This document shows, in pieces, positions 33,186-45,200 of a DNA stretch of 64,000 bases (position 1 is the first letter of the stretch; every line of letters begins with the position of its first letter). Position numbers and translations under genes: made by a program. The stretch is from Strobilurus pachycystidiatus (taxonomy: Eukaryota > Basidiomycota > Agaricomycetes > Agaricales > Physalacriaceae): positions 868,001 through 932,000 of the forward strand of contig JAHLMK010000019.1 in NCBI GenBank assembly GCA_019915135.1. The letters are read 5' to 3'. Under the pieces are notes generated by a model, which saw only the letters and a program-made list of their open reading frames with translations, was not told the origin of the DNA and did no database searches.

Positions 33186-34343
33186 AGTTCAAGGACGAGG
33201 ATAAAATACGCGAATGACAGTGACCCCCTAGTTGGAACTTTGTGGCCGCTCACGGTGGGGAGTTTGGGTAGATGAGTTTCGGGGGATGCATAAATGTAGG
33301 TCATCCGCGTCGCGGCATCGTGCGTTATTGGCGTCTCCGAGGTAGCAGTGAAGAAATTCGAGTTCGTCCCGGAGCCGCCAATTTGGGTATCATGTTGGAA
33401 GGATGGAGTAGGTTGGTCGGGATGGGGGAGATTTGGGAGATTTGGGTGAATCGGCTCGGGCTCCGTATAGAGTACATCTCCACCATAGTCCCCGAGAGTA
33501 TCTTCGTATCCTTGGATGGGGTCGAATATGAAGCCTCGGTCCTCAGATTCACTGCGGCCTGGGTTGTAATAGTCCATGCCAGAAGTAAAAGTGTGGAAGA
33601 GCAGAGATCGATGAGGGAGCCTGAGCCACAGGGATCGACAACACGTTTTAGAAGGGAACCTGAAGGGAACTCGAGTCTTGTTCTCGTTCCGGTACCATCA
33701 GACGAATCCCTTATGGGTATAGAGAAAAAACTACCGGGACGTTGATGAGAAGGAGGACGCGAATCAGGTGCGAAGCGCGGACCTGAAGGAGTGCCATTCG
33801 TTTGAGGAGGGAATAAGACGCGCAAGGACAACTGTCAGAAGTGGAAGTCCAGAATGAGCATGATAGGCTACTTCAACAGAGGAAAGTGGGAGCTTCCACA
33901 GGCTCGGCCTCGCCAATCAGTACTCAGTAGTGGAACATGATGTGGCCAAGACCAGATCATGATGGGCGCCGGTGGCAAAAACTTGAAAAATGATCTGATC
34001 CGGTGGTCCCAAGTTCCAACCTCACTTTCGACTTGATTCAACCGATGCACTAGATCCTGGATTGACTTGTAAGTTCGTGGTTTTTGTTGAGGAAGGTCAG
34101 CACCCGTGAAAGTTGATACTATTGCACCGGATTTGCACCGGACAGTGAACATCAACTGAGTCCGGGCGCGACTCGGAGGATTGCCTACTTAGGGCTTGCC
34201 TCCTCAGTGTGGATTGCTGTAGACACGTCAGGTACGACAAGGTGGACTTACCTAGTCCGCGCGTCTTGCCGTTGACGCTCGAGAAAGTCGGAATCACATG
34301 TACACCGAGTCTAAGCCTTTCTTCCTCTTAAGTTTCAACCACC
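33186..34343. other. Spacer with possible 5' exon of the DUF6535 gene
   Basis: About 1.16 kb between the DUF6535 start (minus) and the aldo/keto reductase start (plus). On the minus strand an ATG-initiated frame from 33577 encodes about 106 acidic, Pro-rich residues up to a GTGAGC site near 33260. This looks like the disordered leader typical of DUF6535 proteins but is out of phase by one base with the next exon. Nothing was seen from 33840 to 34343 apart from promoter space. Confidence 0.45.
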
Positions 34344-35801
34344 ATGACAACGATCCCAGCAGATTCAGTCCTCCCGCTGAACACAGGGGGCACGATCCCG
34401 CTGATTGGCGAGTGCCATCACGCGCCACTACTGTATGCGGCACACCGACTGAACGATCCTCCACAGGAATAGGCGCGTCGCCCGCAAAAGGACCTGAGGG
34501 GAAGGATACATCCCGGTGGCTCGTCACCGCGCTGAAGGTGCCCGTAATTGCCATGTCCCGAGTAAACCTAAATGGGATGTAGGCAGGATATCGTCACATC
34601 GATAGCGCGAGCATTTATGGTACGGTGAGCACCAGCACTATACAGCTACAAAATCAAGCTTGTTACGCAGGCACCGAAACCGCAGTAGCCGATGCCATCG
34701 AGGAGAGCGGGATACACCGTGAGGAGATCTTCATCACGACAAAGTTGAAGTGGCCGTAAACGGCTATCCAGTTGTTCAACGCGACTGACGAGATGATTTA
34801 GCTGGACCAAACACCACTGCATCGAGGAATCAATCGAAAATAGTCTTCGGGCCCTTCGGACCTCGTATATCGATCTCGTCAGTAATCTCTTAGTCTTCGT
34901 GGCGTTTCCTGACCTTGACCGTGACGCCCATTTATTCAGTACTTGCTTCACTGGCCGCAATGCGCTGCTTCCGGACCTGACGGTCAGTGATATCTCTGCC
35001 AATCACGGGTCGCGCCGTGAGTCATTCCCGTCGCACAGGCTCCAGTCTACCCAAGAACGCGGACGGGACATACATACTAACAGAGGAGTACACGTTCAGA
35101 GAGTCCTGGAAACACCTCGAGGCGGCATATCGTCGCGGGACGTGTAGAGCTATCGGCGTCAGCAACTTTTCGATCAAAACGTACTTGGCACTCTTCTCAC
35201 CCAACGTGAACTGACAAAGGGTTCCATGACAGACTAGAAGAGCTCTTCTCCACAGCAGAAATCATACCCGCCGTGAACCAAGTTGAGTAAGTACGCGACA
35301 GATGCCACTCACACTACTGACAATATACAGGATGCACCCATACCTATCCCAACCCGACCTCCTTGCCTACTGTAAAGGCAAAGGCATTGTCATCGTCGCG
35401 TACACCCCCGGAGGTCAGTCCTTCCAGTCTCCATCGTACGAGTTGGAACCCAACTACGATACAGGCCGCAACATTGTGCGCAATGACGCCGAGATAGCCG
35501 CAATCGCATCGGAATACGGGACGCCGACGCAGGTTATCCTAGCGTGGCACGCTGCGAGAGGGGTGGCAGTCATACCGAAGAGTGTGAATGAGGAACGGCA
35601 GAGGGAGAACCTACAGGTAAGCGGTCGGGTCTTACAATCATTGGGCAATCTATGAACTTGGCGCTGCGCTCTTAGATTCCCGTACTAAAAGAGGAGGATC
35701 TGCGGAGAATTGACGCATTGGATCGTAGCATGAGGATATGCAATACTGCGGGCGCAGATGGGCGTGTGTATGGGTGGACGTACGAGCAGTTGGGGTGGTA
35801 G
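34344..35801 (+). CDS. Aldo/keto reductase
   Basis: Ten exons (34344-34407, 34467-34537, 34583-34619, 34671-34749, 34802-34877, 34940-34982, 35039-35180, 35233-35286, 35331-35616, 35676-35801) give 325 aa, with every phase consistent. NADPH-dependent aldo/keto reductase fold. The N-terminal hairpin is [13 protein letters not shown]. The catalytic tetrad is present: Asp and Tyr in [15 protein letters not shown], Lys in ITTKLNW, His in LYLLHWP. Then come [36 protein letters not shown] and the NADPH-phosphate site [14 protein letters not shown]; the end is the substrate-loop-like [16 protein letters not shown]. Without splicing the region looks shattered, but the assembled gene is intact. The first intron (34408-34466) needs a GC-AG pair. 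The natural substrate cannot be told from sequence. Confidence 0.9.
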
Positions 35802-36255
35802 GACATTCTTGAATCAATCATTCATTTAAAAGATTACGACTCTTGAAGCGGTTCGATATCTACATTTGTGCCTTGACATATTCTGATCTCGATGCAGAGG
35901 TGTCAGACTAAGTATGGTGAACGCCACAATTCTGTACTTGTCATAACAAGTAGTGTTCATTTCAGATCGAATGAATAAGTATATTCGTCTCAATTTTAAG
36001 ACTTAGACTGCGATTTGCGCTGTCGAGGCTGTGGCTAAGCTTACTGTCAGACGCGGCTACTTACTGTTGAGCACAGAGCCATAACTGATAACGTATACGT
36101 ATAGCATGGTAGAATGCGGGGGGTGGACGGAGGCAAAGTCCGGCAAAGAAGTCGGCAAGAACACCGCCCCTTATCGGGGTCATTATCCCTACCACTTACG
36201 GCCACCCTCTCCTCATCGTCCCGCCGTCGTTGCTCGCTGGTGTCTGCGAGATTCC
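35802..36255. other. Intergenic spacer upstream of the Munc13-like gene
   Basis: 454 bp. A plus-strand frame runs open from about 36106 into the Munc13-like start, but its residues are not family-like, so the ATG at 36256 is preferred. Promoter space; nothing else seen. Confidence 0.45.
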
Positions 36256-39200
36256 ATGTCAAGGCGCAGCTACAACAGTTTTGCACAGGACAAGCGACTG
36301 TCAAAGTATCGGGTCACCGATGAGGAACTTTTCAAGTGCGTGGTGTGCCTGCTGCCCGCGATTTTACTGACTGTGTGGGCCACAGCTATGCGCTGCGTGT
36401 ATCGTGAGTGATCTGTGTACGCGCAAGAAGAGCGATGGCTGAGCGCCAAGCAGATACCTGAGCTACCTGTTGGTTCCCAAGGCGGCGGCAACGACGACGG
36501 CGGAGCCGGAGATCAAGGAGCGCGAGCATTCCTCTCGGTTGTCGGCGCTGTCCAACTTCTCGATAGGCGACATGTTCAAGGATATGAACCTGCGCGACGG
36601 GCCGAAGAGCGTCAAATTCCCGGAAAAGTTGCTCAAAGTGCTCGAGCAGAAACTGCAGGACATCGCGATGGGCAAGGATGCGGGGTGCGTGCCATGATAT
36701 ATTTCTCTGTCTAAGCTTATATGACGGCCAGCTACTCGGACCAACTCGTCCGGCGCACGATGGCCAAGTTCTACGGACTGTTCATGGACGCAAACTTCAA
36801 GCGACAGATGAAGGAGAACCGCAAGATTGAAGAGCTCATCCTCATGTTCGCGACGCACGCCACGGGCGTCCTCAAGAAGGAGCCTACGCTCGCCGGCGAC
36901 GGCTGGAAGCTCGAGCTCAACAACCACATCGCCATCTTCGTCAAGATGCTCCGCGAGTGTCTGCGCAACGTCAGCCACGTCTCGCCCGAGCTGCTCTCAC
37001 GCCTCGACATCTACACCGCCAAGCTCGCCCCCGTACAGTCCGCCGCAGACTCGGGCTACGACTCTTCCTCGACAACCCGCGATTCCACCGCATCGATACC
37101 TGCAAGCTCCACCAATTTAGCCGATATGGAGCTCGTCCGCATCGTCGCGGCTGTCTTCAAACTCTCCGACTCCGATGTACAACAAGAGATCGACAATCTC
37201 AAAGGTGTATGCACGGAGAAGGCCGCACTGACCGACCTCAAGGTGTGTGTCCATGCCGTCAATCCTCGTTTCCTTACTTGCGTCCATTTAGACTTGCCTT
37301 AAGAACATCAACGCCGGTGCTCACTTCCCAGGGCGAAGAGAGGACTTCGACAGCGATGCAGCATGGCAGCACTGGAAATCCCTCGAGACTACCCATCTTC
37401 AGCAGATGATGGTAGCCATGGTTCAATATAAACCAGAACTCGCCAAATCCACGCCCGCAGACGTCTCTCCTTCCTTCAGAACATCATCATACTCTACTGC
37501 CCGCCCCGGATCCCTCTACTCCGAATCCGCTCCCTCCACCTCCCGCAACCCGTCTGTTAGTAGTCGCCGATCACTATATGGCCTCGGAAATGGCGATTCC
37601 AGCAATGGCGATTCCCAAGGCGAGGAAGATGACGACATACAAGTCGGACATCACTTTACATACATTCCTCCAAATCCGAGGCGCTTCTACAAGCGATTAT
37701 TGGAGGTCTGCCTCTTGGCGGATCTTGAGGTCATGTTGAGTCCTGCAGTGGACGACAATGACGAGGTGTCTCTGGGCATATTGTCCGCAGCACATCTTGA
37801 CCTGCTCAACGAGTGCGCTATGCGGTGGCGAATACCACATTCGTATCGGGCGGCGTGTTTTATGGACATCGTGCGGCAGTTCTATGAACGCGGGGATGTG
37901 CCGTTGGAATGCATACCCGAAGGGTTAGCGAACATTCAGAGAGCCATGACTGACATGGAGCTGGAAAATTGGCCTTCACAGGACGTACGTTCTTCGCGCT
38001 TTCATCTTGAATGCTTGGAGAAGCTTACGTTCTTCATCTACAGATCGAATTCCTCTCCAGTATATATGGGAGCCTATTCAACATATTTCTTTCGTCGCTT
38101 TACCATGCCATGGAGTCCCTGCCGAACCTCAAACCCTCCGAAATCCGGCCTTTCCTGGACGTACTCGAGCAAGTACGAGACAGTGGGCTACTGGAAAGGT
38201 TCGATGTGGACATTGGTGCACGGGTGGGCGACGTGCAGGAGCGGATACGGCAGGTCTCGGCACACTTTTATCAGGAAAAGATGGCCGAGCTGAGTGCTGC
38301 GCCTGGGGTGAATAGGGCACTGCCTCTGTTGCTGATGACGGACGAGATTGAGAAGACGGCGAAGCTGCTGGATAAGCGGTTCCCTTCGCCGCTGTTAGGG
38401 TGCGTTGGCGTTCATGCTTCAACTGGCGGTGCTGATGTTGTGGCTATCATAGGCAGCTGGACATCGTGTCCCTATTGGTGGATGTGGTGATACCACTCTT
38501 TGTGGGGGATCTGCAGAACTCGCAGAAGCGCCTCTTCGAAGCGTCGATGAACGGGCCTACGCCGGATGTGCCGATTCAGGATATCTTCGCGCTGTATAGG
38601 AGGACGAAGACATTGTTGGGGATGCATAGTGCTTTTGCTCCCGAGTGAGTATCTATCTTTGCCCGACAAGTTGTGATTTGCTGACGCTGTCCGGGAAGTA
38701 CACCGCTGGACTTCGATATACCGCAGTTCTTCGAGCCGTATGTAAGGCAGTGGCTGCTAAATACGGACAGTAAGACGGGTCAGTGGGTCGAAGCTGTATG
38801 TTTGATCAGCCTTTCAGTGTTGATTCTTCACTGACTTCTAATTGCTACCAGGCTATCGCGGCTGACAAGGTATGCTCTTCATCGTCAGTCTACCATAAGT
38901 CCGCTGACGCGTTATATTTGCAGTGGCAAGCCGAAGATTCAGAGGGCCACAGTTCTTCAATCGTCGACTTGTTCGATTCGCTGCGTAGTCCTATCAACTT
39001 TCTGCAAGATCTGGAGTGGGAGGACAATTACCAGAATGCACGATTCTTCACTGCTCTTTCGAAGGTGGGTCTGGTCTCCTCGACTGGCCGTAACAATCTA
39101 ACTTGGAGCTTCAGACGGTATCCAAAGCCGTGGAACAATACTGTCGAAGTGTGGAGAGCCTCTTTCTGACAGAGATGTTCCCGCGGCCGACAGACTACAT

Positions 39201-41038
39201 GCAACCACAAAAATCGTCTGCATGGCTGGAGAAGGCACGGCAGCTCGCTATCACGGGCGAGAAGAAGGTGGAGCCGTTCAACTTCCAGGCGGAGTCGTGC
39301 GTCAAGTTGAACAACGTTGAGGCGGCGAGACGGTTGTTGGATAACATGTATAACCAGATGGAGGCGGACAAGCTCGCGGAGGTGCTTGCGTCCATGGCGC
39401 CGCCTGTGCCCGACAAGAAGGAGCTGGAGAGGTTTTTGTTTGCGGTGAAGATTGTGATCGCGGAGGGCTTGGTTGCGGCGGATGCGAGTCCGACATCGAG
39501 GCTGGATACGTTTGTAACGTTGAGTGATGAGGCGGGGAATAGGCTGGCGAAGACGAGGACGATTTATGAGACGAATAATCCGAGATGTGGGTGCCCGCCC
39601 TCATTCTCTATCGTTTCTTGACTGAACATCCTCTGCAGGGGACGAGACGTTCGATATCTCCGTGGACAAACCTCTGTGGCTGATGGTCAGCATCCGGGAT
39701 CGCGCGTTGGTGGGCAGGCACGACACTGTGGGACGGGCGTACTTGTGTCTTGACCCGCGGCGGTTTGGGGACTTCCTGGCTCATGATTTATGGATGGACC
39801 TAGACTCGCAAGGACGTGTGCTTGTGAGGGTCAGCATGGAGGGTGAGAAGGACGACATACAGTTCTACTTTGGGCGGGCGTTCCGGTCGTTGAAGAGAGC
39901 TGAGGCGGACATGTTGAGGATTTTCATCGACAAGGTCGGTTCTCTTCGAAGTGGTATCATTGCATCTGGAGTACTGATGTGTGCGTGTGTGTTCTTAGAT
40001 GTCACCGTTCATCCGACAATGCCTGTCGCGGTCTGTTGTCAAGACTTTGATGAAGGGCGGGCACCAAGGGCTCGATTATAATAAGGCTCTCGGGAACGTG
40101 CAGGCGTTCTATCGCTCTGCGTTGGGGACGTCGTCCAGCGAGGTCCAGATCCCACTGCCGCAGGCAGAGAAACCACGATTTCGGCCGGAGGACCTCACGG
40201 ACGTGGAGATCGAGGCGGCGATATTACCTTTGTTTGACTACTTTGACGCGAACCTGCAGACGCTGAACCAGCATCTGAGCCAGACGGCGAAGGAGAAGGT
40301 GATGACGCGGGTGTGGAAGGAGATCTTGGCGGTCATTGAGGGGTTGTTGATCCCGCCGTTGTCGGATGTGGCGAGTGATTTGAAGCCGTTGAGTGATAAA
40401 GAGGTGGATATCGTGTTCAAATGGTTGAAGGTATGAGATATCCCTCTTGGTTTGGTTTGTAATAGGGCTGATTCCTTTGTTAGTTCTTGCGAGACTATTT
40501 CTACGCGAACGGGGAAGGTCCGGTACCATTGGAGGTCTTGCAGAACCAGAAGTATCGCGATATCTATTCGATTCGGTTGTACTATGACTGGCACACGTGA
40601 GTCTTGATTGATTTTGTGCCGACGTTTATGCTGACCGTATACTTTAGGGATGCACTCATGGAAGAGTGTGTACGCATGATGCAACAAAGTCTCAGTTCCT
40701 CGCCGACGATGAAGAAGCGCGCCAAGAGTGTATACCAGCAGCGCAACCTGGGAACGATCAAAAACCGCAAGAAGGAGAAGCGCGAGGAGAAGGAGGTGTC
40801 GAATGGGGAGACCATCATGCAGATCCTTCGGATGAGGTATGCCTTTCAATTTACTTTGGGTGCTCTCTCTCATATTAATCTGCTTCCCAGACCTGGGACA
40901 CAAGAGTTCATCGCGCAACAGCTGCAGATTATGACCCAGATGCAGGCGGAGCAGGAGGCGCGTGCGAAGGAGCTCGAACAGCGACGGCTGAAGCGGCCCA
41001 CGAATCGCCACCCACCCGTCCCGCCGCTACCTTCATGA
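36256..41038 (+). CDS. Munc13/Ync13-like exocytosis protein (MHD and C2 domains)
   Basis: A large multi-exon gene, roughly 1,200 aa after removal of introns of about 50 nt. The opening exons are 36256-36335, 36386-36403 (only 18 nt) and from 36454, reading YRVTDEELF-NYALRVS-YLSYLLVPK. The N-terminal region continues through VKFPEKLLKVLEQKLQDIAM and SDQLVRRTMAKFYGLFMDANF. Munc13-homology helices are seen around 37980-38320 (IEFLSSIYGSLFNIFLSSLY, RPFLDVLEQVRDSGLLERF) and 40000-40440 (MSPFIRQCLSRSVVKTLMKG, FDYFDANLQTLNQHLSQTAK). Between them, about 39640-39900 encodes a C2-like domain (ETFDISVDKPLWLMVSIRD, VGRAYLCLDP). Fungal members (fission yeast Ync13) coordinate exocytosis and endocytosis during cytokinesis and cell-wall building by bridging vesicles and SNAREs. 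The identification rests on domain order; exon borders in the middle were not all fixed. The C-terminal tail is Arg/Pro-rich. Confidence 0.82.
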
Positions 41039-41390
41039 TTCAGATTGAAGCCGTATATTTATTTCACTGACCATCTATACCTTAGTCGTATACCGTTGTA
41101 TATTTTTGTACATACTCGTTTTCGCTCGAAGGGACAATCTTTATGCGTTTTATGTTTCGTTGATAATAATCATCACACTGGACTTGGAATACTCGAACCT
41201 TTGGATCACTAGGACGTTTCGGACACGACCATCATGGACCCCTTCTGCGACTCTTACACACATTGGCACTTACTCCTACCAAACTTGTGAAGAAATGACA
41301 TTGATAGAGAAACGGAAGATAGGGTGTGACCGAATCTGAATTCACATGACCTTAGCGCTCTCAGTGTCACGCAACTGGTTGACTGCCAAC
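41039..41390. other. Spacer before the MITE
   Basis: 352 bp from the Munc13-like stop to the left end of the MITE, including the left target-site copy at 41383-41390. No gene seen. Confidence 0.5.
41383..41390. repeat. Left 8-bp target-site duplication of the MITE
   Basis: CTGCCAAC, identical to the copy at 42039-42046 on the other side of the element. Perfect identity suggests the insertion is not old. Confidence 0.85.
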
Positions 41391-42038
41391 TAGGGTGGCG
41401 GAAGAAAGTGGTTGTTTTTTACAGAAAGCCTTTTTTACCGTAATTTACGCGTCACGTGATTGTAATTTACATGTAAATTACCGACCCCATTTTGGGACCC
41501 GTAAATTACCAAAATGGGTCACATGCTCATCCCGCCACTATCCCGCCGTGCAGTGTCGGAGCACACCCAACAAGACTCCCTCACTCTGACTCTCTGAGTC
41601 CGAAATGACTACAGTAGTAGTGTTCTTCATGGCAGCTGGTAAAAATTGACGGGCTACTTTAACCTGTTACCCTCTTGTTGTACTGTGTCATCAGTTGGGC
41701 CCTGGGGGCCGGGGCAGCAATGGCGGCATTGATGATTGAGTTGTTTCAACTCGTTTGAGCTTTCTTGTTGCAACCAGTCCCAACCATAGCACAACTATCA
41801 CATTTGCTGCAGAGCTCCAGTGGTCCACTGTTCTGGAAGAGCCCACGGAATACTACAATATTCTTGCACCACCCGAAGGGCAGAAAATTTTGGCCCATTT
41901 TGGGGGGGCGGGCGCGCATCACATGACCATCATGTGCCGTAATTTACATGTAAATTACCGTGTAAAAAACCGGGCCCTGCGGGCGGCCCAGGTAATTTAC
42001 TGTAAGAAAGTCCCGAAGGACTTTTTTCCGCCACCCTA
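41391..42038. mobile_element. Non-autonomous hAT-like transposon (MITE)
   Basis: A 648-bp element with terminal inverted repeats. The left end reads TAGGGTGGCGGAAGAAAGT from 41391; the right end, reverse-complemented from 42038, reads TAGGGTGGCGGAAAAAAGT. It is bounded by a perfect 8-bp direct duplication CTGCCAAC at 41383-41390 and 42039-42046. An 8-bp target duplication and a TIR beginning TAGGG are hAT-superfamily traits. Inside, the 9-mer GTAATTTAC or its inverse recurs near both ends (41440, 41462, 41473, 41501; 41939, 41950, 41992), twice as a 20-bp palindrome. These look like transposase-binding subterminal repeats. There is no transposase frame, so mobility would depend on a partner elsewhere. 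It lies 190 bp upstream of the RdRP start codon. Confidence 0.88.
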
Positions 42039-42046
42039 CTGCCAAC
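42039..42046. repeat. Right 8-bp target-site duplication of the MITE
   Basis: CTGCCAAC, identical to the left copy; it directly follows the terminal CCGCCACCCTA of the element. Confidence 0.85.
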
Positions 42047-42227
42047 TCCATCAGCTGAAATTCTCAAGCACGCTCATCTCATGACTTGGACTGGCCTAGA
42101 AAACGAAGTTCGCTCGAATTGGCAACTCGAGTGATAATCACCGTCGTAGTGCCCCCACATTCCTATCCCAGACAATCAGTTCTCATGCATTCAGTCCCAA
42201 GCTTGCCTTCTACCTCTGACTGCGATA

Positions 42228-45200
42228 ATGGAGATTTTCATCCCCAACATCCCAAAGATCGCCTCGCTTTCAGACGTAGAACGTGCACTTAGGTCTGAAC
42301 TCCACCAGCCAGAGTTCAGTCCTGTGGCTCTTCTGAACTTTCATGTTCATCTCTTTTTAGATCGAAACGGCCGCTCTAGAGGAATGGGAATCTTGGCACT
42401 CCCGTCGATTGCCGTGGGCCGCCAGTTTCTCGAGAAGTTCGGGTGGCGCAGCAGTCTCGTCGTGTCGGGCACTAGACTCCAATTTCGCGAGAGTAACCGC
42501 TCTGCGGACCAGAGCATTCTACGTCGTATCACCACGGAGCCGTATCGCAATCGCGACGCGGCAGAGGCAAACGAGCGATTGGCTCGTGAGGTCCAGAGCT
42601 CCGTCGTGAATCTGAAGAAGCTCCAATTTGGCTGGGATTGCAGGGATGGGACATACTCTGTCGAATGGGAGCATGTCACCACAAACGCAGGAATCTCATT
42701 CCTTCCAGACTCGCGGCAGGTGCTGGTATCAGTCAGGTCCAACCTCGAAATTCTCGTCTCTTACTCCCAAATCCGCTTCCTGTCTTGCCATAGAGACCCC
42801 TCCGGAGACGGGATTGTCTTCCTGTCGCTCCACACGGCCCCCATCTTCCGCTACCTGGTGGAGGGTCCTTTTTTTGGAACATTTGATTTTGGACACGAGC
42901 CCGTCTGGCGTCGCATACATGCATTGCCTCTGAAGGATGCATCTGGGAGGGATCACGACTCAGTCTCCGCTTATCTTTCATCCTCCATGCGCCTAGTGTG
43001 CACCTCTCCCAACGGACCTAGTCTCTTTCGCCGCTTGGTCAACGAGGCTGGTGTTGGCATTGCAGTCAATGGTGTCTACTATCCTTCTGTTCAGTTGGGC
43101 CTGTTTTCGGCTGATAGCCTGCATCGCTTTGGAGAGTGGACACGTGCATTACCTTTCTTCTATGCCTACCTTGTTGAGAGCTTGACGAGGAGTGGTGCCG
43201 TCGACCCCACCGAAATGTTGTCGCTGCGGCCTGAGGTGGATCAGTTGATCAAAGTGGGAGAAGCGAATGGGCCACGATGGCAAGAGCATGTTGCCATGGT
43301 GCTGCGCGATTTCGAGCAGAAGGCAGTCAATCTCTTCTGGGATTTTGAAGGATCTGGCTCTCTCCGCGACTGTTTCATGCGGTGTAAGGCCATCTACGAC
43401 CATTCGTCAAAACGTGACGTCCTTACGAAGCGAGAGGATCCCGGCATTTTTCTTTGCTTTCACATCATTGTTACGCCGACAAGCGTTCTTTTCGAAGGAC
43501 CCCTTCCGGAGCGTTCGAATCGTGTCATCAGGACCTTCTCGCCGAGCAAACACCAGAATTTTGTCCGGGTTAGCTTTGTCGAGGAAGGAAAATTGAGACT
43601 CCAGTATTCCAAAGATTACGATTATACTCACTGGGTGAAGCAACGCACTGGGTCTACGCTTCACCATGGTCTTCTTGTTGCTGGTCGGCGCTTCAGATTC
43701 TTGGGCTACTCACAGTCCGCGCTCAAAAATCATTCTATGTGGTTTCTCCGTGCTTTCAAGGGTGCCAATAACGAGATCGTCGATGTTCAAAGCATTGTCG
43801 ACAGTCTTGGGTCATTCTCCAATCTGTCTTTCGACAGGCGTCTGATGTATTGCCCTGCGCGCTATGCCGCTCGCATCAGCCAAGCTTTCACGACGACCGA
43901 GCCGTCGACGACTATAGTACAGAATCTCGAAGTCATCGAGGATATCACGCGGACTGACGCCTCGGGAACGTCCTGGAATTATACCGATGGGGTTGGGACT
44001 ATGTCTCCAGATTTTGCGAAGAAGATCCACGCTGAACGGCAGGCACACAGGCGAAGTTTGCGCTTACATACCGACGATTATGCCCGTGCACTACAGATAC
44101 GTTTCTTGGGCTCGAAGGGAATGCTGAGCGTGGATCATACGCTTTCTGGCATGACCGTTCGCCTGAGGCGATCCATGATCAAATTCACGGGCAAGGAGTC
44201 CCATCGTCTAGAAATCGCCCAAGTCTTTGAAAAACCTGGAAAGTGAGTGCACTGTTAAGCAGTGCACTGCATTGATCTGATATTATCTGAACTGTTTAGA
44301 TTCTATCTCAACCGCCCTCTCGTCATGCTTCTCGAGGGTCTCGGGGTTCCATATCATGTGTTCAAGCATTATCAGGACGAGGCTGTCAAATCGGTCAACG
44401 AATCGACAAGGTCTGTAAACCTCGCGGGATTCTTTCTCGCTGCGATGGGTTTGGGCACGGCATTCCGCTTTCCCAGTACACTCATGCATCTTGCGAAGTT
44501 GGGTGTCTCAGATCCGACAGATCACTTCTACGAAACAGCCCTACAATATGCACGGAATGACGCCTTGCGAGAGTTGAAGCACAAGTGTCAGTTTCTCTGT
44601 CACTCGCTTTGAAATGTACGACTGATCTCTGAACAGCCCGAATCCCTATTCCAGACGCATGGAATCTAGTCGGAGTTGCTGATGTGCACGAGTATCTGAA
44701 CGCAGACGAGATCTTCGTATGCATCAATCCTGGCGACGGCGAACGCACGTACCTGTCTGGTCCAACCTTGATAACGCGATCGCCGACAATCCATCCCGGA
44801 GACGTACAAATTGTCCATGCGATTGGGAAACCGCCCAATGGTTCGTGCTTTGTCGTCGAGCCGCTCCAGAATACCGTTGTCTTTTCGACTCGAGGTAATA
44901 TACACCATTGCCAGCTCGAGAAGGTCTCCCTTTCTAATTCTTACACCAGGTACTCGACCATTATCTTCGTACCTCGGCGGCGGTGACTTGGACGGGGACG
45001 AATATACTGTCATTCCTCTCGATAAGCATCCAGGTCTATCCTTTCAATCCCGAGAGCCTGGCTCATATCTTCCCGCTGAGCGAAAGGAACTCCGCCAACC
45101 ATGCACGCACAATGACATTGCAGATTTCGTGACGGACTTTATTGTCAGCGACAATCTTGGTTTACTCTCTCTCACATGGCGGATCATCGCCGACCAGCGT

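Noticed and set aside
34298..35801. Aldo/keto reductase region as a pseudogene, because several frames end in stops
   Set aside because: With ten exons (one GC-AG intron) all phases close and all catalytic residues are present, so it is an intact gene.
41755..42084. 109-codon plus-strand frame inside the MITE as a transposase
   Set aside because: Too short, no catalytic motifs, no start ATG, and it runs through the right TIR.
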